Below are positions 42,035 through 49,438 of a stretch of 64,000 nt of DNA, piece after piece. The stretch is from an uncultured Dehalococcoidia bacterium (GTDB lineage: Bacteria; Chloroflexota; Dehalococcoidia; Lucifugimonadales; Australimonadaceae). The translations under genes were made by a program, and so were the position numbers. The notes below the pieces were generated by a model. It was not told where the DNA came from. It made no database searches and saw only the letters and a program-made list of their open reading frames with translations. The first letter of the stretch is position 1. Each line of letters starts with the position of its first letter. The stretch spans positions 1,153,504 through 1,217,503 of the forward strand of contig OY282355.1 in NCBI GenBank assembly GCA_958295525.1. Reading direction: 5' to 3'.

Positions 42035-42799
42035 CTACGATTTCCCGTAGCAGGCGGGGCAAAGCGGCCTGGCGTAGGTCGTTTGGGACGGCTCGCCGCA
42101 CTTGTGGCAGAAGCGCTCGCCGTAGTTGGGGTTCTTGAAGCGGTTCCATTCGGCGTAATGCCATTCGCACAACGGCGCCGCCGGAGCGTACTTGACGATC
42201 TTCTGACAGCGGACGCAATGCCCTCGCTTCAGCAATGCCTTCGCCTGCTTCGCCGCCTCGCGCGGCAACTCCGCCTTGATCCGGTCTAGCCTGTCTCTGA
42301 TGGGGCCGCCGCCGCGGACGGGGAAGCCGCTCTCCGCAGCCGGGGGCGCGTCCGTTCCGTTTGGCCGCTCCACGCGCTCCGCGAGGCGAACCAGGCGCGT
42401 TGCGTAGTTCCGCAAGGATTCGTAGGCGTCGCCGCCCCGAACCAGCATTCCGACGTCCATAGAGTTCCTGCTGGAGCCCGCCAGCAGATTCATTGACGAC
42501 AGGAGCGCGGAGGATTCGTTGAGGTACAATTTCGCGTGGAGGTTCGGCAACTTGTAGACCGTCGCCTCCGCCTCCACGAGCCACTCGTTGCCGTCGCCTC
42601 GCGCATAGCCCGACGGGTTGTAGATTGCGGTGACGCGCACGCCCCTTTGGACGGCCACCGTGATCTCGTTCTTGAGATGCGTCCAGAAAGCGTTGTAGGG
42701 CGAGACTAGGACTACGTACTCTTTCGCGTCTCTGATGATGTCGAGGACGGACGACGCGACGGCGTCGTCGGTGACCACCTGGATTGTTTCCCGCGCCAT
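42035..42799 (-). CDS. PLD-like (single HKD) protein with zinc ribbons
   Basis: 254-aa protein. A single HKD-type motif is present as HAKLYLNESSALLSSMNL (His88, Lys90, Asn104), with VVLVSPYN and GVRVTAIYNPSGYARG typical of PLD-like nucleases, which dimerise to form one active site. The C-terminal quarter carries two Cys/His clusters: GHCVRCQKIV...PLCEWH and FCHKCGE...LCPACY, likely zinc ribbons for nucleic-acid or protein binding. ATG at 42799. Possibly a DNA-repair or defence nuclease; no partner gene is adjacent. Confidence 0.8.
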   Translation of the reverse strand: MARETIQVVTDDAVASSVLDIIRDAKEYVVLVSPYNAFWTHLKNEITVAVQRGVRVTAIYNPSGYARGDGNEWLVEAEATVYKLPNLHAKLYLNESSALLSSMNLLAGSSRNSMDVGMLVRGGDAYESLRNYATRLVRLAERVERPNGTDAPPAAESGFPVRGGGPIRDRLDRIKAELPREAAKQAKALLKRGHCVRCQKIVKYAPAAPLCEWHYAEWNRFKNPNYGERFCHKCGEPSQTTYARPLCPACYGKS

Positions 42800-42960
42800 C
42801 GGCCTGCGCCTCTCGCCTCTCCCTGCGTTGCGGCGATTATAGCCTACCGCCTCGCCTCATAACTTCCATGCCCCAGGAGGTTCCCGTCTGCGCGGGCAGG
42901 GCGGGGCGCTGCGCGCTCCGTCACGGGGGCGAGATTCCCGCCTTCGCGGGAATGACGGGG

Positions 42961-43200
42961 CAAGGGGGGCGCTTGCGCGCCGACTGGATTCCCGCCTGCG
43001 CGAGCGCAGGGCGGCAGTCGCCTACTCTAACGCATCCGCGCTTGCGCGGATGCGCTCCATTACCTCCCGGGGCCTCGTCATTCCCGCGAAAGCGGGAACC
43101 TACTGGGAACGCCTCCGCGTAGGGGGGAACGACGAGCAAAGGAGGGAGCGACGAGGCGCTGCGCGCCGACTGGATTCCCGCCTGCGCGGGAATGACGGGG
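42961..43200 (+). repeat. Flanking segmental repeat, left copy
   Basis: Includes GAGCGCAGGGCGGCAG, a hairpin GCATCCGCG-CTTG-CGCGGATGC, one repeat with AAAGC centre, and GAACCTACTGGGAACGCC. It matches 43689-43930 with few changes at an offset of about 728 bp. Confidence 0.85.
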
Positions 43201-43688
43201 CAAGGGGGGGCGCTTGCGCGCCGACTGGATTCCCGCCTACGCGGGAATGACGGGGCGGGGGGGGGGTGCTTGCGCGCCGACTGGATTCCCGCCTACGCGG
43301 GAATGACGGGGGAGGGGGGCGCTTGCGCGCCGACTGGATTCCCGCCTGCGCGGGAATGACGGGGCAAGGGGGGGCGCTTGCGCGCCGACTGGATTCCCGC
43401 CTACGCGGGAATGACGGGGGAGGGGGGCGCTTGCGCGCCGACTGGATTCCCGCCTGCGCGGGAATGACGGGGCAAGGGGGGGCGCTTGCGCGCCGACTGG
43501 ATTCCCGCCTACGCGGGAATGACGGGGGAGGGGGGCGCTTGCGCGCCGACTGGATTCCCGCCTGCGCGGGAATGACGGGGCAAGGGGGGGCGCTTGCGCG
43601 CCGACTGGATTCCCGCCTACGCGGGAATGACGGGGGAGGGGGGCGCTTGCGCGCCGACTGGATTCCCGCCTGCGCGGGAATGACGGGG

Positions 43689-43930
43689 CAAGGGGGGGCG
43701 CTTGCGCGCCGACTGGATTCCCGCCTACGCGAGCGCAGGGCGGCAGGCCGCCTACTCTAAGCGCATCCGTGCTTGCACGGATGCGCTCCATTACCTCCGG
43801 GGCCACGTCATTCCCGCGAAAGCGGGAACCTACTGGGAACGCCTCCGCGTAGGGGGAACGACGAGCAAAGGAGGGAGCGACGAGGCGCTTGCGCGCCGAC
43901 TGGATTCCCGCCTACGCGGGAATGACGAGG
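43689..43930 (+). repeat. Flanking segmental repeat, right copy
   Basis: Second copy of the 42961-43200 segment. Its internal hairpin is GCATCCGTG-CTTG-CACGGATGC, with paired changes relative to the left copy. Confidence 0.85.
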
Positions 43931-43941
43931 GAGGGCAGGGC

Positions 43942-45120
43942 TTAGCGCGCGACGCCTTGCGCGGTTCGATCGTCGCCTTGCTCGACGAGGCGGGCGGCGG
44001 CGGACGCGATGAGGCTTCCCATCGCCGTCTCCGACCAGAACCACCGCTGGCGGTCGTTCTCGCTTTCGCCGGGGAGCCGGCTGAGGCGCGCCTCCAGGAA
44101 GAACGCCTTGAGGTCGTCGCAGGCGAGGCGGAGGAAACGCGCGGGCGCCATTCCTTCGGGCGCGTCGGGATACGGGGCGTCGTCTCCGGCGGCGAACGCC
44201 TGCATCCAGCGGACGAGCCCGCGGAAGCGGCGCTGCGGCGCTCCGCTGAGGCCGACCATCGTGCGGCCCTGATGCTCCTCGACCCAGCGCTCGTAGTAGC
44301 CGCGCAGTGCGGTGACCTCGTCGGCGGGGTCGCCCTCGCGGTTGGCGGCGCCGGCCTGCGCCGCGCTCGCTTGCAGCAACAGGGGCGGCGCGTCGGCGTC
44401 TTCGGGGAACTCGGCGAGCGCGGGGACGGCCTGCTCGGGCAGCAACCCCAGCGCGGCGGCGATGACTTTATGCTGAAAGGCGGCGTCGTCCGGCTTGCCG
44501 AGCGCGAATCCGAAGGGGAACGGCGCCCAAAGCGCGCGGGGCGGCTTCACGCGCAGCGCGTGCTCCTTAACGAGCGCGATGGCGACGGTGGGCAACCCCG
44601 TCTCTTCGATGGCCCGCGCCAGCACACTGACCGTGTGCGTGCAGTTCGGTCAGGTCGGCGTGAGCAGCGCGGCGTCCGCGCCCTCCTCGAGCAGCAGGCG
44701 CCCGACCTCCGGGCCCGTTTCGCTCTCGATGCGGCGCGGGCTGCGCTGCGCGCCCATAAACGAGTAGAAGCGCTCCGTGAGCGAGCCGGCGTCTCCGCGC
44801 TCGACGAGTTCCCGCAGGCGGTCTATCGGAAACGTGACGTTCACGTCGCGCATAATGCCGGTGCGGTCGAACCCGATGCTCATATGGCTTTGGATGATGT
44901 CGGCGGCGCGGGCGGCGGACGGGATGACGCGGTAGGATTCATCGCCGGACGAGAAAGGCGCGTCGCCGCGCAAGTGCAGCCCCGCGGTGGTGACCAGCGC
45001 GGTCTTCGCCTCGGCGAGGGGCTTCGTGAACGGCGCGAACGGCGCGTCGTCGTGATCGAACGCGGGGAAGTTGAGCATCCCCTGCCGTGCTGCGTCGGGC
45101 AGGTCTTCCAATCGCGGCAT
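43942..45120 (-). CDS. GrdB-family selenoprotein (in-frame TGA read as Sec)
   Basis: A 392-residue protein if TGA at 44652-44650 is read as selenocysteine (residue 157). Upstream, residues 1-156 (MPRLEDLPDAARQ to EEGADAALLTPT) and downstream residues (PNCTHTVSVLARAIEETGLPT onward) match the selenoprotein B family of glycine/sarcosine/betaine/D-proline reductases, where a redox Cys or Sec sits in this position. The motif is T-Sec-P-N-C, an UxxC pair. The coding frame is continuous across the TGA, and a SECIS-like hairpin follows. GAGGAG precedes the ATG at 45120. No other reductase subunits are adjacent, so a stand-alone thiol/selenol redox or reductive-cleavage role is more likely than Stickland glycine reduction. 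Confidence 0.85.
44622..44652 (-). promoter_or_regulatory. Predicted bacterial SECIS element (GrdB-family gene)
   Basis: Starting with the TGA (44652-44650) on the minus strand, 17 nt precede a GGTCA loop (44632-44628) closed by a perfect 6-bp stem GCACAC/GTGTGC (44638-44633 with 44627-44622). A GG at the start of a small apical loop at this distance from UGA is the known requirement for SelB recognition in bacteria. Confidence 0.8.
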
Positions 45121-45268
45121 TGCGGTTTCTCCTCAGAGGCGGCGGTCGGCGGGCCGGGGACATTGTAGCGGGTTGGGCGGGGCGCGCTCGGCGCCGGCGG
45201 AACGCTCTGCGTCATCGTCGTCCGCTGGGCGCGCTATACTCGCGGGCGCGATTCCGTTGGGGCAGGGG

Positions 45269-45274
45269 TATAAT
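45269..45274 (+). promoter_or_regulatory. Possible -10 element upstream of first glycosyltransferase
   Basis: A perfect TATAAT at 45269-45274 in otherwise GC-rich sequence lies about 90 bp before the first GT39-like gene. No good -35 box is spaced correctly. Confidence 0.35.
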
Positions 45275-45364
45275 CGTCGCCGCCAAACCAAGCGCAGCGC
45301 TGAATTTGTGACGCTCATACGGCATACCCCACCACCTCCGAAAAATTGCGGCGCCCGCTTGCGG

Positions 45365-47653
45365 ATGACGATGAAGACGCTCGCGCCGCACTGGGGCGCG
45401 CTCCTCGCGCTCGCGCTGTTCTTGGCCGCGGGTCTCGCCGTCCTCGACGACTACGGGGTTACGTTGGACGAGACGAAGCAGAGAAGACTCGCAGCAGCGA
45501 CGCTCACGCATTTGCAAGGAGACGCCGACGCGCTGCCCGACGCCAGCGACAGATTCTACGGGATGGCGTTCGAGGCGCCGCTTCTGCTCGTTGAGCGCGC
45601 TTTCGGTATGCAGGACACCCGGGAGATTTACCTCTCCCGCCATCTGCTAACCCATTTGGTCTTTCTGACAGGCGGACTGTTCGCGTATCTTCTCGCCCGC
45701 CGGCTGCTCAACCATAACGTGCTTGCGCTCATCGCAATGCTCTTTTTCCTCTTGCATCCGCGCCTTTACGCGCACTCGTTTTTCAATAGTAAAGACGTTC
45801 CGTTTCTCGTGATGTTCATCATCGCGCTTTATCTGGCGCATCGGGCGTTCAGAAGAGACAGGGTTTCCGCGTTCGTTCTGCTGGGCGCTGGGGTTGGGGC
45901 GCTCATCAACCTGCGGATCATGGGAGTCGTCTTGCTCGCGGCGATTCCTGCGATGCGGGCGCTCGACCTGGCGTTCGCGCAAGGGTGGGCGGAGCGCAAG
46001 CGCATCGTCTTGACGACGGGGGCGTTCACGCTGGCGGGCGGCCTCACAGCCTATGTTCTATCGCCGTACCTCTGGGGCGACCCGGCCGGACGCTCCATTG
46101 AGTGGTGGACAACGTTCTCCAATCATCCAAATATCCTGCGCGGGTTATTCCGCGGGATGTTGTATCCGAGCGATCTCATCCCTTCGGACTACATCCCGGT
46201 TTGGTTCTCCATCACGAGTCTCCCGTTCAGTCTGCTGCTGGGCGTGATTGGCGCCGCCGCGGTCATCGCGGGATGCGTTAGGGCGCCCGTTCGGGCGCTT
46301 CGGAACACGCGCATGCGCTTCGGCTTGCTCACGGCTGGTTGCTTCATCTTGCCTATCCTCGTCGTGATTCTGCTGGATGCCAACGTCTACGACGGATGGC
46401 GGCAGATGTACTTTTTGTGGGCGCCGTTTTCCCTCCTCGCCGCGTTCGGGCTGCGATGGATCGCCGCAGCGCTTGGTCAAGCGCGCCTGCGGGCGGCGGT
46501 CTACGGGGCGGCGGGGGCGGGGTTAGCCGCGACTCTCCTATCAATGGCGTTGATTCATCCGAATCAGCATATCTACTTCAACTTCTTCGTGGACAGAACA
46601 ACCCCGGAACATCTCGGCGCTCAGTACACGATGGACTACTGGAAGCATCCGACGCGGCAAGCGCTCGAATGGCTGCTCGACCAAAACCCATCCGCTCCGG
46701 TGAAGGTGAATCATTCCGGCTTCAGTAGACTGGTGGGACGCAACGCGGAGATTCTGCCCGAAGCGGCCAGGGAGCGCGTGTTCACCGCGCCGGACGCCGA
46801 GGCGCTCATTATCGCGTACGGGCCTGTGGCGGACGAGTATCGAGCGCTCTACGCGCTGAAAGTCTACGGCAGCACGGTCGCGTCCCTCTATGAGAAAGCC
46901 GACCTGCGGGCAGCCTACGCTGCGGTCAGGGCGAGCGAGCCGGCGCTCCGCTCCGTTTTCGACGTCCATCACGTGAACGGCGCGCTCGTCTACGTTAAGG
47001 AACCTTGCAGCGAGGCCGATGCAACCGGCGGCTACTTCCAGTTGTGGGTCGTTCCTGAGCATGAATCCGATCTGACCGGCGTATGGGTGCGGCGCGGATA
47101 CGAGGACCGCAGTTTCCTCTTTTCCGGGCACGGCGCGGTTTTCGACGGGAAGTGCGTCGCTTCCGTTCCTCTGCCATCCTATTCCGTCGCCTCCGTCCGG
47201 TTGGGGCAATGGCCGCTGGGGTCGACGGGCGACGAAACGCCGTTATGGGAGTCCAGCGCCGTGTTGGAGCCGGACGCGTGGCGGGCGGCGCATCGGGCCG
47301 CCGTCGCCGGAGAGCCGCTGGCGCGCTCGGTGTTCGATCTGTATCTCAACGACGGCGCGCTGGTCTACGTGAAGGAGCCGTGCGGGCAAGCGGACACGGA
47401 GACGCGATTCTTCCTGCACGTCGTTCCTGAGCGGGTGGACGATTTGCCGGAAGAACGCCGCCGGCACGGCTTCGATAATCTGGATTTCGACTTCTTTCTG
47501 CGCGGCGGGCATTTCGACGGCAAGTGCCTGGCTCGCGTCCCGCTCCCCGGCTACTCCATCGCGTCCATCCGAACCGGGCAGTTCGTCGGCGGAGAAGGCG
47601 AATTGTGGAGCGCAAAGGTTGCGGGTGGCGGAGAGGTTCGCGGCGGCGGATGA
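45365..47653 (+). CDS. GT39-like membrane glycosyltransferase, paralog 1 (duplicated C-terminal module)
   Basis: 762-aa protein with about ten TM helices and a GT-C pattern: the first extracytoplasmic loop carries DDYGVTLDE with the candidate catalytic Asp/Glu, followed by RFYGMAFEAPLLLVERAFG, SRHLLTHLVFLTGGLFAYLLARRL, and the HSFFNSKDVPFLVMF loop. GT-C enzymes transfer sugars from lipid-linked donors. The C-terminal soluble region holds two copies of an 85-90 aa module (about 46935-47210 and 47325-47590) with SVFD, LVYVKEPC, FDGKC and VPLP-Y elements. Paralogs 2-4 have one copy. Start ATG 45365; sequence upstream in frame is Arg-rich and unsupported. Confidence 0.8.
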   Translation: MTMKTLAPHWGALLALALFLAAGLAVLDDYGVTLDETKQRRLAAATLTHLQGDADALPDASDRFYGMAFEAPLLLVERAFGMQDTREIYLSRHLLTHLVFLTGGLFAYLLARRLLNHNVLALIAMLFFLLHPRLYAHSFFNSKDVPFLVMFIIALYLAHRAFRRDRVSAFVLLGAGVGALINLRIMGVVLLAAIPAMRALDLAFAQGWAERKRIVLTTGAFTLAGGLTAYVLSPYLWGDPAGRSIEWWTTFSNHPNILRGLFRGMLYPSDLIPSDYIPVWFSITSLPFSLLLGVIGAAAVIAGCVRAPVRALRNTRMRFGLLTAGCFILPILVVILLDANVYDGWRQMYFLWAPFSLLAAFGLRWIAAALGQARLRAAVYGAAGAGLAATLLSMALIHPNQHIYFNFFVDRTTPEHLGAQYTMDYWKHPTRQALEWLLDQNPSAPVKVNHSGFSRLVGRNAEILPEAARERVFTAPDAEALIIAYGPVADEYRALYALKVYGSTVASLYEKADLRAAYAAVRASEPALRSVFDVHHVNGALVYVKEPCSEADATGGYFQLWVVPEHESDLTGVWVRRGYEDRSFLFSGHGAVFDGKCVASVPLPSYSVASVRLGQWPLGSTGDETPLWESSAVLEPDAWRAAHRAAVAGEPLARSVFDLYLNDGALVYVKEPCGQADTETRFFLHVVPERVDDLPEERRRHGFDNLDFDFFLRGGHFDGKCLARVPLPGYSIASIRTGQFVGGEGELWSAKVAGGGEVRGGG

Positions 47654-47689
47654 GCCCCGCGCTCGGGGTGCGCTGCTCGCCACGACATG

Positions 47690-47722
47690 GGGCGAGGTTC
47701 CCGCCTACGCGGGAACGACGGG
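47690..47722. repeat. Single dRS3-like repeat
   Basis: One plus-orientation copy (GTTCCCGCCTACGCGGGAAC) in the 214-bp gap before the LigJ-like gene. Confidence 0.85.
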
Positions 47723-47867
47723 GCGTGAGGGGCGACGGGGGCGCTGCGCGCCCCGTCTGATGGGGCAGGGGGCGCCCCACTTGACATTGCGCCCGCGTCA
47801 ATGTAGAAACCGCCTATCGCAGCGAGGCCGCGCCGGAACGCCGGCCCATTATGCACAGGAGGACAGC

Positions 47868-48950
47868 ATGCTCGACGGACAGCGGATCATAGATATGCAC
47901 GCCCATACGGTGGCCCCGCCTGAGCTCTACGCCTTCAAGGCCACCCTCCTCTCCGGGCGCGGCTACCACGGCAAGGGCGCGCTCAACTGCTCGGACGAGC
48001 GGATTGAGCAGTTCGCCCAGAACAACCTGAATATCATGGACAGGGTCCAGACGGACGTTCAGTTCCTCTCCCCCCGCCCGTTCCAGTTGATGCACTCCGA
48101 GAAGCCGGAGACGATCGTCCACTGGTGGTGCGAGGCGAACAACGACGTCATCGCCAAGCAGGTGAAGTCGCACCCCGACCGCTTCCAGGGCATCGCGGGC
48201 CTTCCGCACGTCTCCGGGGCGAAGGACTCCTCGCACGTCGTCCCCGAACTGGAGCGCGCGGTCAACGACCTGGGCTTCATCGGCTGCCTGATCAACCCCG
48301 ACCCGGAGGAAGGGCAGGGCGACCCGACCGGCCCCAACCACACGCCGCCGATGGACCACGAGTACTGGTTCCCTCTCTACGAGGCGATGGTGAAACTCGA
48401 CGTTCCGGGGCTGATTCACTCGGCGGCGTGCAAGAACCCGCACGAGTCGTACAGCGCGCACTTCATCACCACGGAGACGCAGACCGTCTTGAACCTGGCG
48501 CGGCCGTCAAGCAAGGTCTTCTCGACCTTCCCGAACCTGAAGATCATCGTCGCGCACGGCGGCGGCTCGGTGCCCTACCAGATCGGGCGCTGGCGCGTTC
48601 GCCGCTACAACGACATGAAGGCGAACCCGAACCTGGAGGACTTCGACACGAGCCTCCGCAAGATGTACTACGACTCCAACCTGTACACGAAGGAGTCGCT
48701 GGACTACTGCTTCCAGATCTGCGGCCCGGACCGCGTGATGTTCGGAACGGAGAACCCGGGCAGCGGCTCGTCCGTCCACCCGGACACGAAGTGGGAGAAG
48801 GGCAAGAAGGTCGCCGCCGGAAACTTGGAGGGCTGGGAGACGGACGACCTCGCGCCCGTGATCAACGAGATCGAGTGGCTCTCCGCCGAGGACAAGAAGA
48901 ACATCTTCGAGGACAACGCCCGCCGGGTCTTCACCCGCGGCGAGTTCTAG
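47868..48950 (+). CDS. ligJ: Amidohydrolase-2 family, LigJ (4-oxalomesaconate hydratase)-like
   Basis: 360-aa metal-dependent TIM-barrel enzyme. DMHAHT (His11, His13) opens the metal site. NNLNIMDRVQTDVQFLSPRP, GLPHVSG, FIGCLINPDPEEG...PPMDHEYWFPLYEAMVKLDVPGLIHS and FPNLKIIVAHGGGSVPYQIGRWR follow LigJ closely, and FEDNARRVF ends the barrel. LigJ hydrates 4-oxalomesaconate in the protocatechuate 4,5-cleavage pathway. AGGAGG precedes ATG 47868. Its location between two glycosyltransferase paralogs looks like an interruption of their tandem array. Another amidohydrolase substrate remains possible. Confidence 0.78.
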   Translation: MLDGQRIIDMHAHTVAPPELYAFKATLLSGRGYHGKGALNCSDERIEQFAQNNLNIMDRVQTDVQFLSPRPFQLMHSEKPETIVHWWCEANNDVIAKQVKSHPDRFQGIAGLPHVSGAKDSSHVVPELERAVNDLGFIGCLINPDPEEGQGDPTGPNHTPPMDHEYWFPLYEAMVKLDVPGLIHSAACKNPHESYSAHFITTETQTVLNLARPSSKVFSTFPNLKIIVAHGGGSVPYQIGRWRVRRYNDMKANPNLEDFDTSLRKMYYDSNLYTKESLDYCFQICGPDRVMFGTENPGSGSSVHPDTKWEKGKKVAAGNLEGWETDDLAPVINEIEWLSAEDKKNIFEDNARRVFTRGEF

Positions 48951-49040
48951 CCTGTTTCGCTCTTGCGCCGGGGCCGAGCGGTCCCGGCGCAAGGAGCGGC
49001 TCGACGCAAAACCTACGCACCATTAGGAAGGCGCACAGCA

Positions 49041-49250
49041 ATGGCAGACAGGGAACTGATCACCGTCATCGAGGGCCCGAAGGGGCGCGCGGAGGTCTAC
49101 GAGGTCTCTGAGGGCGCGTCCACGACTTCCGCCACTTCCGGCGTGATGTCGTCGACCTACGAGGTTGTGATGGGCGGAACGACCGAGTCCGTGATGACGC
49201 TCGGGGAGGCGTCCATCGTCGCGCACGAACTCTCCGGCGCCGACCAGTAG
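49041..49250 (+). CDS. Hypothetical 69-aa protein after LigJ-like gene
   Basis: Small acidic protein with ATG 49041 and an AGGAAGG site further upstream. It has a Ser/Thr-rich middle (ASTTSATSGVMSSTYEVVMGGTTESVMTLGEASIVAHEL) that looks beta-rich, with no recognisable motif and no membrane segment. It begins 90 bp after the LigJ-like gene on the same strand, so it may be cotranscribed. Not recognised. Confidence 0.5.
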   Translation: MADRELITVIEGPKGRAEVYEVSEGASTTSATSGVMSSTYEVVMGGTTESVMTLGEASIVAHELSGADQ

Positions 49251-49271
49251 CCCGATTCGCGGCCAGGACGG

Positions 49272-49365
49272 GACGGGGCGAGATTCCCGCCTTCGCGGGA
49301 ATGACGAGGGCAGAGGGGCGCTTGCGCGCCGACTGGATTCCCGCCTACGCGGGAATGACGGGGGT
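49272..49365. repeat. Two dRS3-like repeats
   Basis: Plus-orientation copies near 49281 and 49337, the second preceded by GCGCTTGCGCGCCGACTGG, the same linker as the large array. Confidence 0.88.
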
Positions 49366-49438
49366 GGGGCGCTGCGCCGGGCTGCTCCGCGCCGCGACGT
49401 CTTGAGCGGCGCCTAGCCTCGTGGGGACGAATTCGTCT

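Larger units (their letters stand above)
42870..43941. repeat. Large dRS3-like repeat region with higher-order 108-bp array
   Basis: Gene-free stretch 42800-43941. Units of the palindrome preceded by GCTTGCGCGCCGACTGG begin at 43211, 43267, 43320, 43375, 43428, 43483, 43536, 43591, 43644 and 43699. From 43267 the spacing alternates 53 and 55 bp, and two unit types alternate (CCTGCGCGGG and CCTACGCGGG), so the true tandem period is 108 bp. About 240 bp at 42961-43200 are repeated imperfectly at 43689-43930 on the other side. Confidence 0.95.

Noticed and set aside
43237-43806. Long repetitive ORFs on both strands in the 43-kb region
   Set aside because: They are translations of the 108-bp repeat, whose length is a multiple of three; no start context or non-repeat sequence supports a protein.
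43942-45120. Two separate genes, or a pseudogene, at the GrdB-family locus
   Set aside because: Both halves are in the same frame, joined at a redox position with a SECIS-like hairpin; a second gene in the window shows the same arrangement.
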